From Thermodesulforhabdaceae bacterium (GTDB lineage: Bacteria; Desulfobacterota; Syntrophobacteria; Syntrophobacterales; Thermodesulforhabdaceae): a stretch of DNA of 64,000 nucleotides. The notes under the pieces were generated by a model, which saw only the letters and a list, made by a program, of their open reading frames with translations, did no database searches and was not told where the DNA came from. Both the position numbers and the translations under genes were made by a program. The stretch is from assembly GCA_037482015.1 (NCBI GenBank), contig JBBFKT010000001.1:778584-842583 (forward strand). The letters run 5' to 3'. Of this stretch, positions 16,190-25,067 are shown one piece after another; position 1 is the stretch's first letter, and each line of letters starts with the position of its first letter.

Positions 16190-16530
16190 CCGGCGAAATT
16201 ATCAAATCGGTTCAGAGAAAAAAGTAGTTCCTGAAGGCAGCAAGAGAATGTTCTTCGTCTTCTGAGAACATGCCGTCTTGAAGGGTTGATGAAAACAGCA
16301 ACCTACTAGGCTTTTGTCAACAGTTCCATCAGAGATTGGCCATTGATATAAGAATTAAAAGCGATGTTTTTAGCTGTCTCTTGCGGTGTTCGTAAATCAG
16401 ATTGAGTTATAGCGAACTTAGCCGCAGTCTAAATAATACGAGCCGAACCTTCTTCATAAGGTCGCTTGCACTCCTTGTGAGCACTGCGTAAATAGCTAGT
16501 ATCGTTACCGCAAAACTTACATTTTCCCAA
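16190..16530 (-). pseudogene. Decayed zinc-ribbon protein gene (in-frame stops and a frameshift)
   Basis: On the minus strand AGGAGGT (16542-16536) precedes a TTG start at 16530 and the frame encodes GKCKFCGNDTSYLRSAHKEC, a CxxC...HxxxC zinc-ribbon N-terminus. An amber TAG interrupts at 16429-16431. The same frame then resumes with a plausible helical protein (TAAKFAITQSDLRTPQETA, NIAFNSYINGQSLMELLTKA) to another stop at 16306. The coding sense continues in a shifted frame as STLQDGMFSEDEEHSLAAF, an acidic EE-rich helix typical of the rest of this protein type. Intact ribosome site plus multiple lesions indicate a recently inactivated gene. Confidence 0.65.
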
Positions 16531-16560
16531 GTTTTACCTCCTGCAGAGAACATTAAAGCT

Positions 16561-16964
16561 CTCGTGATCAAGGCGAAGCGGTGTAAATTCGAATGAATCG
16601 GTCGCCGAGGACGGTGACCATCCCAATATTTTAGGGCCGTCTTGGGAGGGACGGCGTCCTCGCCGTCCGTTTCTAGTGCGCCTGTGCCGGGCGCACCAAA
16701 TTAAATGGGCGACCCATGCGTTGCCCCTACATGAGCCTGAAAGGGTGACGGTGGTGAACCGGAGATAACGATAACCGTCCCGTAGGGGCAGGCCTTGTGC
16801 CTGTCCAATCCCAGGGCCTTGTGCCTGCCCGATTACGGGGCAACCACAAGAGGTCGCCCCTACACTTCTCGAACCGCCCAGTGCGGACCCGCATGCCGGG
16901 GGGTGTGGGAGGGAATCGGTCAAACTGACCGCCCCTTATCCCAATATCCGGTGAATCACATATT
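16561..16964. repeat. Repeat island of REP-like palindromes
   Basis: Contains several short repeats. CTCGTGATCAAGGCGAAGC (16561 onward, 30-base unit to 16590) recurs inverted at 57548-57577 with 26 of 30 bases matching. GGTCGCCGAGGACGGTGACC at 16600. The 24-base unit at 16645-16668 (GGAGGGACGGCGTCC...) recurs inverted at 57675-57698 with 22 of 24 matching. GGGGCGACC/GCCCCTAC motifs run from 16700 to 16865, with a tandem GGGCAGGCCTTGTGCCTGxC theme at 16788-16830. GAATCACATATT (16953) is shared with the locus near 1.5 kb. No intact gene lies in the 16082-17123 gap; open frames over the repeats are artefacts of GC-rich palindromes. Confidence 0.8.
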
Positions 16965-17123
16965 GAGTCGTTTATTAGCTGCCTATTTTTTGTTCAGACT
17001 TGATTGTTTCTTTCCAATGAATTTCTTTTGCTTTATAGTATTACCTTTAATAAAGACAGGTTAAGCGATTGCTGTAAAAATTTAACTTTTTAGCAGGTCA
17101 GATGAACAAAAGGAGGCAGCGAA

Positions 17124-17765
17124 GTGCCAAGAATAGATGACTACCGAGAGGCTTTAAGAATTGCTAAGGAAAACATCCTGAAACAAGATCTTTCAGAAAT
17201 TGCTGAAAAAGCCGGTGGTGAATTTGAAGAAAATGAAGAAGAAAAAATTATAAGGTTCAGTTTTTTCACGGATCCCTGTCTTTTAAGGGTTAAAGGTGGA
17301 GATGTAAGTATAGAACTGGGCATCGAGGGGAAGGAATTATCCCTTACAGATCAAGTTCTTGTTGCTCATTATTTGCTTGGAGCATCCGGAGAGAAAGAAA
17401 CGGGTGAGTGGATCACCTTTAGAGACATACCCGATGGACATTTTTACTACGACGCTTTCCTTAGAAGGGCTCGCGATCCCTTTTTGAAAACTTTTGGTGA
17501 AAAGCTCCAACTTTACGAACGAGTGGCGCCAATGATTGGAGGGGTGCCGGTTGAAGGAATTGGCGATGTGGCTTTCGATTTTCGGGTATTTCCTAGAATA
17601 ACTCTGAGAATTATACTCTGGAAGGGGGATGATGAATTTCCCCCGGAGGCTAGCATCCTCTTTGATAAGAACATTCAACTCTACTTGTCCGTAGAAGATA
17701 TTGCTTATCTTAGCGGGGGGGTAGTTTACCGAATGATGGGTATTGCAAGATCTTTTTCTCAATAA
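17124..17765 (+). CDS. DUF3786 domain protein
   Basis: 213 residues starting at GTG 17124, with AGGAGG 8 bases upstream. Recognisable DUF3786 features are the N-terminal helix PRIDDYREALRIAKENI, FSFFTDPCLLRVKGGDVSIE, LTDQVLVAHYLLGA, WITFRDIPDGHFYYDAF and the C-terminal LYLSVEDIAYLSGG. The family is restricted largely to anaerobes and is often encoded next to CooC/AcsF-type ATPases and corrinoid or CODH/ACS genes, as here (CooC gene 24 bp downstream). Its function is not established. No signal peptide or membrane helix. Confidence 0.8.
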   Translation: MPRIDDYREALRIAKENILKQDLSEIAEKAGGEFEENEEEKIIRFSFFTDPCLLRVKGGDVSIELGIEGKELSLTDQVLVAHYLLGASGEKETGEWITFRDIPDGHFYYDAFLRRARDPFLKTFGEKLQLYERVAPMIGGVPVEGIGDVAFDFRVFPRITLRIILWKGDDEFPPEASILFDKNIQLYLSVEDIAYLSGGVVYRMMGIARSFSQ

Positions 17766-17789
17766 TCTCCAGGAAGGAGGCACAGCAAG

Positions 17790-18572
17790 ATGAAAATCGC
17801 TGTAAGTGGCAAAGGCGGAGTAGGGAAGACTACTCTAGCTGCTTTTCTTGCAAAATGGCTTGGTCGAAATGGATTTGCAGTGCTTGCTATTGATGCCGAT
17901 CCAGATGCCAATCTTGCTAATGCTCTTGGTTGTCCCAACGCCGATTCTATTAGCCCAATTGCTGAGATGAAAGATCTTATCTATGAACGCACAGAAGCTA
18001 TGCCTGGAGGGTTTGGTGGCTTCTTCAAGATGAACCCGAAGGTGGATGATCTACCCGATAAGATTGCTGTGTCCTGCGGGGATAACGTAAGGCTTATGGT
18101 TATGGGAGGAGTTAAAAAAGGTGGTATGGGATGTGTTTGCCCTGAAAGCGTGCTTTTGAAAAATCTAGTCCATCACCTCGTCCTTCGTCACAATGAAGCT
18201 GTAATCATGGACATGGAAGCTGGTATAGAGCACCTGGGGCGAGGCACAGCAAGAGGCGTAACAGCTTTTATAGTTGTGGTTGAACCAGGTAAGCGTAGTA
18301 TCGAGACAGCTTACAGGATTCGAGAGCTGGCAAGCGATATTGGGCTTGAACGAATATTTATAGTTGGTAATAAGATAAGAAGTGAACGGGATAAGGAATT
18401 TCTCGTTAAAGGGCTCAGCGAGTTTTCTTTCTTGGGATTTATTCCCTATGATGATGCTCTCATTGAAGCTGACATGAAAGGAGCTTTTCCTGAAGATGTG
18501 TCGGCCTATACGAGAGCCGCTTTCGAAAGCATAGGGGAAAAGTTACTTAAATTTAACCAGGAGAAGGAATGA
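17790..18572 (+). CDS. cooC: CooC-type nickel-insertion ATPase (MinD/ParA-like)
   Basis: 260 residues, a deviant-Walker P-loop ATPase that assists nickel insertion into carbon monoxide dehydrogenase or ACS. The P-loop is GKGGVGKTT (residues 7-15, with the signature Lys of MinD/ParA dimers). AIDADPDANL is switch I / Walker A', the CxC metal site occurs as MGCVCPES near residue 113, and IMDMEAGIEHLGRG is switch II. Length and motifs are typical. AAGGAGG precedes the ATG. The upstream DUF3786 gene and the distant CooT-like gene (57.2 kb) support a CODH/ACS maturation role, but no CODH structural gene is in the window. Confidence 0.9.
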   Translation: MKIAVSGKGGVGKTTLAAFLAKWLGRNGFAVLAIDADPDANLANALGCPNADSISPIAEMKDLIYERTEAMPGGFGGFFKMNPKVDDLPDKIAVSCGDNVRLMVMGGVKKGGMGCVCPESVLLKNLVHHLVLRHNEAVIMDMEAGIEHLGRGTARGVTAFIVVVEPGKRSIETAYRIRELASDIGLERIFIVGNKIRSERDKEFLVKGLSEFSFLGFIPYDDALIEADMKGAFPEDVSAYTRAAFESIGEKLLKFNQEKE

Positions 18573-18578
18573 AAAAAG

Positions 18579-19394
18579 GTGAATTCAGTATGTTATCTTG
18601 AACCGTCCATAGTAGACGTTCAAAGCCGACCGGATACTAGAAACGTTGCAATTGATAAAGTAGGTGTTAAAAATGTTCGGTATCCGCTTACGGTGCTCGA
18701 TAAGCACAACGGCTTCCAGAATACTGTGGGGTCGATTAACATGTATGTTAACCTTCCCCGACGGTTTAAAGGCACCCACATGAGCAGGTTTATTGAAATT
18801 CTGAACGAATTCCATGGAAATTTTGATATTCGTAATCTTTCAAAAATTCTTGATACTATTAGAAAAAAACTTGATGCTGAATCAGCTCATGTGGAGATTG
18901 CCTTCCCTTACTTCATCAGAAAGCTGTCGCCTGTAACAAGGTCCCCTGGTCTAATGGAATATGGGTGCCGTGTTATTGGATCCATTGATCAGCATAACGG
19001 TTATGATTTGATTGTGGAAGTTATCGTTCCGATCACAACAGTCTGTCCCTGCTCAAAGGAGATTAGCGCCTACGGGGCTCACAACCAAAGAGGTTTGGTG
19101 AGGCTTGCCGTCAGATATGAGAAATTTATGTGGATTGAAGATCTTATCGCTATTGTTGAATCTTGCGCATCTTGCGATGTCTATTCGGTGCTTAAGCGAG
19201 TTGATGAAAAGTATGTTACGGAGAAAGCCTATGAAAATGCAAAATTCGTTGAAGATGTAGTAAGAGATATTGCTCTCCAGATGCAGAACAATCCAAACAT
19301 CACTTGGTTTGCCGTGGATGTGGAAAACTTTGAATCCATCCATAACCATAGTGCCTATGCCTACATAGAAAGAACTAAAAAACGGTGTGAATAG
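18579..19394 (+). CDS. folE2: GTP cyclohydrolase IB (FolE2 / MptA family)
   Basis: 271 residues. Converts GTP to 7,8-dihydroneopterin triphosphate, the entry step for folate-type pterins and queuosine. Family features are PDTRNVAIDKVGVKNVRYPL at the N-terminus, GTHMSRFIEIL, the Cys-containing VCPCSKEISAYGAHNQRG (metal-ligand Cys near residue 155) and the C-terminal VENFESIHNHSAYAYI. The start is GTG at 18579, 6 bases after the cooC stop, with GAGAAGGA within the cooC end as ribosome site. It is cotranscribed with cooC and the downstream fusion gene. Its product is the substrate for QueD encoded at 1.7 kb. Confidence 0.93.
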   Translation: MNSVCYLEPSIVDVQSRPDTRNVAIDKVGVKNVRYPLTVLDKHNGFQNTVGSINMYVNLPRRFKGTHMSRFIEILNEFHGNFDIRNLSKILDTIRKKLDAESAHVEIAFPYFIRKLSPVTRSPGLMEYGCRVIGSIDQHNGYDLIVEVIVPITTVCPCSKEISAYGAHNQRGLVRLAVRYEKFMWIEDLIAIVESCASCDVYSVLKRVDEKYVTEKAYENAKFVEDVVRDIALQMQNNPNITWFAVDVENFESIHNHSAYAYIERTKKRCE

Positions 19395-19395
19395 T

Positions 19396-21630
19396 ATGAC
19401 TCAGAATAAGTCCCAATGGGAAACCCTGGATGAAATTGATAAGGCTTTCTCAGATCCTTCTTTTTATCCCCACGAAATAAAAAAAATCGACCGTAAGGAG
19501 ACCCATATCTCCCTTGTGTTTTTAACCGGTAGGTGGGTTTATAAAATAAAAAAGCCCGTGGATTTTGGTTTCCTTAATTACACGACACTGGATTTGAGAA
19601 AGCACTACTGCCATCGAGAAGTGGAGCTTAATAAAAGACTTTCTGATGATGTTTACGACACCGTAGTGGAGATCTGTCGGGATCCTGAAACGGGGAAACT
19701 CACCTTAGAACGCCAATGTAATAGCCCGGTCGAATACGCCGTTAGAATGCGAGAACTTCCCGATAATGCCTGTTTTAGGCGGCTCATTGAACGGGGGGAG
19801 GTTACTTCAAACCACATTCAGTCCATAGCAAGAAGACTGGCGGATTTCTACTCTTCAGGGTTTGTCCTTCCTGATAAGCTGGCTTTGTATGGCGGAATTG
19901 AATATGTTCGCTTCAATACCTACGAAAATTTCAAACAACTGGAGCCCTTTGCTCAGGAAATAGGCGGGAAGAGCTTTCTCCAGTGGATGAAAAATCTAAC
20001 TTACAGGTTTACTGTCCTGTCCAGGAATCTTTTCGATGAGCGACTGAGGAAGGGTTTTGTAAAAGATGGGCATGGCGATCTGAGAGCTGATCATATTTAT
20101 TTCTACCGAGGCGTTCATATTATAGACTGCATTGAGTTCAATAATAGATTTAGATACGGTGACGTAGCCGCCGATCTCGCCTTTCTTTTCATGGATCTTC
20201 TGAGACTTGGCTATCCCGATTATGCCTATCGAATTATCGACGAGTATGTCAGGGTGAGTGGAGACTTTCAGTTGTGGTTTCTTTTCGATTTCTACACAGC
20301 ATATCGAGCTGTAGTGAGGGCCAAGGTAGCTTGCCTTGAAACTCTTAGCCATCCGAGCGATGCAGAACAAAATTGCCGCTGTTTTGACGGGGCTCGACGA
20401 TTCATGAACCTGGGAGCAATCCATACGGTAGCTTATGGGATTCCCACAGCTTGGGTTTTTATGGGACCTCCGGCATCCGGAAAGTCCAGACTAGGCAAAA
20501 GGGTGGCTCAACTTGGGCATATGCTTTACATCTCGTCAGATCAGCTTCGCCGCCAGATTTTTCCTGATGCAAATCGCTCTCCCTTCGGGCAGGGAGCATA
20601 CGCTAAAGAGGCTAGAGATGTAGTTTACGAAAGAATTTTCGAAGATGCTTCTAAGGCTGTAAAGAGTGGGCGATCAGTGGTTATAGATGCTACGTTCTCA
20701 TCGTCCAAGTGGAGAAAAGCGCTTCTTGGGGCGTTGCTCGACTATCCCGTTCATGTGGTGTTTGTGGAAACTACGGCAGATAAGGCCACCTTGGCGGAAA
20801 GGCTTAGAAGTCGAGAATATTCTTCGGATACAGGTGAAAGCGATGCAAGAATTGAACATCTTGAGCGGTTTCTTGAAACCTACGAACCTCCTCATGAGCT
20901 AAGAGCCGATATGCATGTGCTGGTCAACACAACCGTGGACGACGAAAACCAATCTCTTCTGAAACTACTTTCGGAAGCTATTAAAAAAAGAATACTTCAG
21001 GCCAGAAGCATTAAACCTTACGGAGGCGAAGATGAAAGACCAACTAGAAGTATCTGGAGAATTGTACCAAAAGAGCGAGAGAATATTGACTATAGAATTA
21101 GGTGGCGTAAGGGTATTTTGCCTGTTCTTATAATCGCCCCTCACGGAGGATTTATAGAACCTGGAACATCCATCATAGCTGAAGCTATCGCGGGAGAAAA
21201 ATATTGGTTTTACGCCTTTGAAGGTATTAAACCCTCGGGAAACATGAGCCTTCATGTGTCGAGTAATTTGTTCGACGAGGATAGATTCCTCGATATTTCT
21301 TCTCAAGTAGTTTGGACTTTGTCAGTTCACGGCTATGCGTCCCCTGAAGAAACCATATTTGTCGGTGGGCGCGATGCTGTAGGGTGTGAAGAAATAAGCG
21401 AGATTTTAAGAGAATCCGGGTTTGATGCTGTTGCAACCTGTCCTAAAGGTATTCGAGGCACAAACCCAAGGAATATTGTTAACAGAAACTTATCGAGCAC
21501 AGGTGTGCAACTAGAAATTAGTAGGGGAATGCGGAACCATGTTATAGACGGGAATGAAAAAGGACAGCGGTTTTTGGAAGCTTTAAGAACGGCTGTGGAA
21601 CTTACCACTCGAAGGTTTCTTAGCAAGTAA
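19396..21630 (+). CDS. Three-domain fusion: COG2187-type kinase - AAA_33/zeta-like kinase - poly-gamma-glutamate hydrolase-like domain
   Basis: About 744 residues with the ATG at 19396, 1 base after the folE2 stop. Residues 1-330 resemble the aminoglycoside-phosphotransferase-like COG2187 family: WVYKIKKPVDFGFLNYTTLD (ATP Lys), DGHGDLRADHIYF (catalytic HGDLxxxH loop) and IIDCIEFNNRFRYGDVAADL (metal-binding Asp). Residues 350-520 are a P-loop kinase: FMGPPASGKSRLGKRVA (Walker A), ISSDQLRRQIF and VVIDATFSS. Residues 560-744 match the poly-gamma-glutamate hydrolase / DUF867 family: LIIAPHGGFIEPGTS, SVHGYASPEETIFVGGRD and VQLEISRGMR, with the metal ligands (HGG, E, H) retained. The first two domains are often fused in bacteria; the third is unexpected. 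Substrates are unknown. Confidence 0.85.
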   Translation: MTQNKSQWETLDEIDKAFSDPSFYPHEIKKIDRKETHISLVFLTGRWVYKIKKPVDFGFLNYTTLDLRKHYCHREVELNKRLSDDVYDTVVEICRDPETGKLTLERQCNSPVEYAVRMRELPDNACFRRLIERGEVTSNHIQSIARRLADFYSSGFVLPDKLALYGGIEYVRFNTYENFKQLEPFAQEIGGKSFLQWMKNLTYRFTVLSRNLFDERLRKGFVKDGHGDLRADHIYFYRGVHIIDCIEFNNRFRYGDVAADLAFLFMDLLRLGYPDYAYRIIDEYVRVSGDFQLWFLFDFYTAYRAVVRAKVACLETLSHPSDAEQNCRCFDGARRFMNLGAIHTVAYGIPTAWVFMGPPASGKSRLGKRVAQLGHMLYISSDQLRRQIFPDANRSPFGQGAYAKEARDVVYERIFEDASKAVKSGRSVVIDATFSSSKWRKALLGALLDYPVHVVFVETTADKATLAERLRSREYSSDTGESDARIEHLERFLETYEPPHELRADMHVLVNTTVDDENQSLLKLLSEAIKKRILQARSIKPYGGEDERPTRSIWRIVPKERENIDYRIRWRKGILPVLIIAPHGGFIEPGTSIIAEAIAGEKYWFYAFEGIKPSGNMSLHVSSNLFDEDRFLDISSQVVWTLSVHGYASPEETIFVGGRDAVGCEEISEILRESGFDAVATCPKGIRGTNPRNIVNRNLSSTGVQLEISRGMRNHVIDGNEKGQRFLEALRTAVELTTRRFLSK

Positions 21631-21657
21631 TCTTACTTGGAAGAAAGGGCAAACACT

Positions 21658-22449
21658 TTGAAAAATAAGACATTTAGCCTAACACTTTTATTGATTATAG
21701 TTTTTTGTGAAGCTATAGCCTGGGCTCAACAAAATCCACCTGCAGAAGAGACTCAGCCCAGCAAAGCTGTCCAACAGGATCTAGTGGTGGAGAATAACCT
21801 TTTTTCGCCGACAAGAACTCCACCATCTACCAGTAAACAGCATGATAATGCTACTACTCAGATTTCACCGAGTGATCTTCAGCTCGATGGAGTAATACTT
21901 ACGAAGGATAAGAAACGAGCCATTTTCAAAGTAAATCCAAATATCCTGGGAGATGAAAAAGCCAAGAAAAATCCTTATGTTACGGTTCCTGAAGGGGGGC
22001 AGATCGGCTCTTATAAGATTATATCTGTTCAAAAAAATCAGGTTATAGCTGACCAGAATGGACAGCAAGTAGTAATACCCCTAATAAAGACCGGTAAGGC
22101 TCCTTCGCCTATTACCGTGCATCTTCCTACAGTTTCGTTATCGCCTGCAACTCCAACACAATCAGCTAAACAACCTCCCGCACCACAGCCTCCAGCGGGA
22201 GCTGGTCATCCATCTCCAAAAGGAACAACTCCAGCAGAACCAGCACCAGGAGAGCAGATTCAGCCCCAATCGCAACCTTTGCCATCTCCTTTCCAAGGTG
22301 GTCAAGCCGAGGTAGAAGAAGTTTCGACTCAACCTCCATTGCCTGCCCCTGAGGATTTTGAAAAGCTGAGCCCTGAGCAAAAAGAAGAAGTGATTAAAAA
22401 AATGCAAAGCACCATGGAGCGTAAAATCAAGAGCAATATTCAAAAGTAA
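21658..22449 (+). CDS. Exported proline-rich protein with a GspC/PilP-like core
   Basis: About 263 residues using TTG at 21658, which has AAAGGG 8 bases upstream and opens a good signal peptide (KNKTFSLTLLLIIVFCEAIAWA). Residues 45-150 hold a small beta domain, VENNLFSPTRTPP, LQLDGVILTKDKKRAIF, VTVPEGGQIGSYKIISV and VIADQNGQQVVIPL, with the order and the LxGVI / GxxIGxYKI pattern of the GspC homology region or PilP. Residues 150-225 are Pro/Gln-rich, and the tail is a charged helix. An alternative TTG at 21637 lies 6 bases after the preceding stop. No other secretion genes adjoin, so a type II secretion role is only suggested. Confidence 0.65.
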   Translation: MKNKTFSLTLLLIIVFCEAIAWAQQNPPAEETQPSKAVQQDLVVENNLFSPTRTPPSTSKQHDNATTQISPSDLQLDGVILTKDKKRAIFKVNPNILGDEKAKKNPYVTVPEGGQIGSYKIISVQKNQVIADQNGQQVVIPLIKTGKAPSPITVHLPTVSLSPATPTQSAKQPPAPQPPAGAGHPSPKGTTPAEPAPGEQIQPQSQPLPSPFQGGQAEVEEVSTQPPLPAPEDFEKLSPEQKEEVIKKMQSTMERKIKSNIQK

Positions 22450-22477
22450 CATTTCTAGAGTGGTATAGGGTAACGGA

Positions 22478-22780
22478 ATGATCCAGGTTAGATATCCCTT
22501 CATTACATTGACTCATAACGGTTTTTTCCTTGATGTGTTAATTCAACCTAGATCTTCTCGAGACGAATTAGCCGGGATTCACGATAACTGTCTCAAAATT
22601 CGCCTTACTGCCCCTCCCGTGGATGGGGCTGCAAATAAAGCCTGTATTGAATTCATAGCAAAAATTTTGGGTGTAAGTCGATCCAGGATCACTATTGTTA
22701 GCGGTCACAGTAGCCGCAAAAAGAGATTGTTTGTTGAGGTGGCAGAACCCGGCAAATTGATTGAAACTCTTCCATTGTGA
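22478..22780 (+). CDS. YggU / DUF167 family protein
   Basis: A 100-residue protein with the DUF167 (UPF0235) hallmarks: LDVLIQPRSSRDELAG, LKIRLTAPPVDGAANKAC, FIAKILGVSRSRITIVSG and SRKKRLFVE. It is a small alpha/beta cytoplasmic protein found across bacteria and archaea without a settled function. It ends the co-directional group that begins with DUF3786 and lies 28 bp after the GspC-like gene. The ribosome site is weak (GGTAACGGA). Confidence 0.88.
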   Translation: MIQVRYPFITLTHNGFFLDVLIQPRSSRDELAGIHDNCLKIRLTAPPVDGAANKACIEFIAKILGVSRSRITIVSGHSSRKKRLFVEVAEPGKLIETLPL

Positions 22781-22981
22781 TTTTATTAAGTATATCAATT
22801 TGATTGGTTTTTACTTGTAGAACTAGGAAAGACCAGGTTTCTAACAAGTCTCGGGGAGGGGATGTTTTTAGCCATCTATCGTAAAGTCTTTTCGAATTTT
22901 ATTTGATCAATCGAAATAGATTTGTTAAAGGCATTCTTACGGGTTAGGGTTTCATATTAAAAGCATCTAAGGGAGGCGGTT

Positions 22982-24157
22982 ATGAGAGAAGCTGTTATTG
23001 TTAGCGCAGTTCGCACGCCCATAGGGAATTTTAACGGCACACTTTCTTCGATTGGAGCTACTCAGCTTGGAGCTATTGTTATTGAGGAAGCTATAAAGCG
23101 AGCTGGGATTCCCAAAGAAGAAGTTAATGAAGTGATTATGGGACAGGTTCTTCCATGCGGATATGGACAGAACCCGGCAAAACAGGCAGCGGTTAAAGCT
23201 AACATGCCCTGGGAAGTGGAATGCCTGACCATCAATAAGGTGTGTGGTTCGGGACTTAAAGCCGTGATGCTTGCTGCTCAGGCTATACAGGTTGGGGACG
23301 CTGATGTGGTGGTGGCTGGCGGAATGGAAAACATGAGCATGGCTCCATATTATCTTGAAAAAGCCCGTTTTGGCTACCGTATGGGTGATGCCAAGCTGAT
23401 TGATCATATGATTCACGACGGATTGTGGGATATCGTTAATGACTTCCACATGGGTATATCAAACGAACTTTGTTCTGAAAAATACGGCGTATCCAGAGAA
23501 GATCAGGATCGCTATGCGGCTGAATCTTACCGTCGATCTCTCGAAGCCATTAAAGCCGGCAAATTCAAGGACGAAATAGTGCCGGTAGTAATACCCCAGA
23601 AGAAGGGAGATCCCATAGTTTTCGATACGGACGAGTGCCCTCGAGAAACCCCCTATGAAGTGCTAGCAAAAATGAAACCTGCTTTTAAGGAAGGAGGAGT
23701 TACCACAGCCGGCAATGCGTCTATCATAAGCGACGGAGCTGCAGCCGTTGTGGTGATGGCTCGAGAAAAAGCAGAAAAACTTGGATGTAAAATCATGGCT
23801 ACTATTGGCGCTCAGGCTTCCGCCGGTATAGACATGAAGTATGTGCTCGTTGCCCCTATATGGGCTATACCCAAGTGCTTGAAAAAGGAAGGAATTGGTC
23901 TTGGCGACGTGGATCTTTATGAAGTCAACGAAGCCTTTAGTGGATCTACCGTAGCAGTGTTGAAGGAACTTGGATTGGATCACAATAAGGTTAACGTTAA
24001 TGGTGGAAGTGTGGCTTTAGGTCATCCGATCGGGGCTAGCGGAGCCAGAGTGCTTGTAACCCTACTTTACGAAATGATCCGCCAGGACAAAAAGTTTGGA
24101 CTTGCTTCTCTTTGTCTTGGAGGGGGAGAAGCTGTCGCTATGGTCGTAAAACGTTAG
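22982..24157 (+). CDS. Acetyl-CoA acetyltransferase (thiolase)
   Basis: 391 residues. Reversible condensation or thiolysis of acetoacetyl-CoA / 3-ketoacyl-CoA. The nucleophilic Cys is Cys88 in [24 protein letters not shown] provides the catalytic His, and the second Cys is Cys378 in [10 protein letters not shown]. The N-terminus [16 protein letters not shown] is canonical. AGGGAGG precedes the ATG. It is the first gene of a three-gene set with 3-hydroxyacyl-CoA dehydrogenase and acyl-CoA dehydrogenase, the steps of butyryl-CoA oxidation or synthesis. No enoyl-CoA hydratase or ETF gene is included. Confidence 0.95.
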   Translation: MREAVIVSAVRTPIGNFNGTLSSIGATQLGAIVIEEAIKRAGIPKEEVNEVIMGQVLPCGYGQNPAKQAAVKANMPWEVECLTINKVCGSGLKAVMLAAQAIQVGDADVVVAGGMENMSMAPYYLEKARFGYRMGDAKLIDHMIHDGLWDIVNDFHMGISNELCSEKYGVSREDQDRYAAESYRRSLEAIKAGKFKDEIVPVVIPQKKGDPIVFDTDECPRETPYEVLAKMKPAFKEGGVTTAGNASIISDGAAAVVVMAREKAEKLGCKIMATIGAQASAGIDMKYVLVAPIWAIPKCLKKEGIGLGDVDLYEVNEAFSGSTVAVLKELGLDHNKVNVNGGSVALGHPIGASGARVLVTLLYEMIRQDKKFGLASLCLGGGEAVAMVVKR

Positions 24158-24190
24158 TAGAGGATTTTTTTAACCGAGGGAGGGAACACG

Positions 24191-25051
24191 ATGAAATCTG
24201 ATGATGTTAAGCTCTTCGCTGTCATTGGTGCTGGTCAGATGGGACATGGCATCGCTCTCGTTGCCGCTGTAAGCGGGTTAAACGTCATTTTGAACGACAT
24301 TAAGATGGAATTTGCTGAACGCGGTTTCCAAAGTATCAGCCAGATTCTTTCCAAAAACGTTGACAAAGGTAAAATGACCAAAGAAGAAAAGGACGCAGCT
24401 CTCGATAGAATCAAGCTTAGCGCTAACCTTCGGGATCTTCATTCCGTTGACTTTGTGGTTGAGGCGGCTACAGAAAACCAGGAAATAAAGTTTCAAATCT
24501 TTCGAGACTTAGATGAAATTTGCCCGTCTCATGCCATTCTTGCTACCAATACCTCCTCAATTCCTATAGGCCGCATTGCTGCCCAAACAAAGCGGCCTGA
24601 TAAAGTTATCGGTATGCACTTTATGAATCCCGTCCCGGTTATGAAACTGGTTGAAGTCATTCGAGCTCTTACCACGTCAGATGAGACCTTTCAGGTGACC
24701 TGGGATTTGTCTATAAAGTTCGGCAAGACCCCGGCCGAAGCTAATGATTACCCTGGATTTATTGCTAACCGCATTCTTATGCCTATGATCAATGAAGCAG
24801 TTTACTGTCTTTACGAGGGTGTTGGAACTAGAGAGTCTATCGATACCGTTATGAAACTGGGCATGAACCATCCTATGGGACCTCTTGCACTTGCAGACCT
24901 TATCGGATTAGACACCTGCCTTGCTATTATGGAAACTCTTTACGAAGGTTTCAAAGATTCGAAATATCGCCCCTGTCCACTTCTCCGCAAATATGTTGAG
25001 GCTGGATGGCTTGGAAGAAAGACCGGAAAGGGCTTTTACGAATACAAATAG
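24191..25051 (+). CDS. 3-hydroxybutyryl-CoA dehydrogenase
   Basis: 286 residues; NAD(P)-dependent oxidation of 3-hydroxyacyl-CoA to 3-ketoacyl-CoA. The Rossmann loop is AVIGAGQMGHGIA (residues 11-23), the catalytic His-Glu region is GMHFMNPVPVMKLVEVI, NDYPGFIANRILMPMINEA is the conserved Asn segment, and the C-terminal KTGKGFYEYK is typical. The single-domain length matches the short-chain HBD type rather than a FadB fusion. SD GGGAGGG. It lies 33 bp from the thiolase and 16 bp before the acyl-CoA dehydrogenase. Confidence 0.95.
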   Translation: MKSDDVKLFAVIGAGQMGHGIALVAAVSGLNVILNDIKMEFAERGFQSISQILSKNVDKGKMTKEEKDAALDRIKLSANLRDLHSVDFVVEAATENQEIKFQIFRDLDEICPSHAILATNTSSIPIGRIAAQTKRPDKVIGMHFMNPVPVMKLVEVIRALTTSDETFQVTWDLSIKFGKTPAEANDYPGFIANRILMPMINEAVYCLYEGVGTRESIDTVMKLGMNHPMGPLALADLIGLDTCLAIMETLYEGFKDSKYRPCPLLRKYVEAGWLGRKTGKGFYEYK

Positions 25052-25067
25052 GGAGGGGTGGTAAAAA

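Noticed and set aside
16534-16923. A 129-codon open frame on the minus strand over the repeat island
   Set aside because: It is generated by GC-rich palindromic repeats, has no ribosome site and a repetitive translation (GIGQAQG...), and overlaps elements that recur elsewhere.
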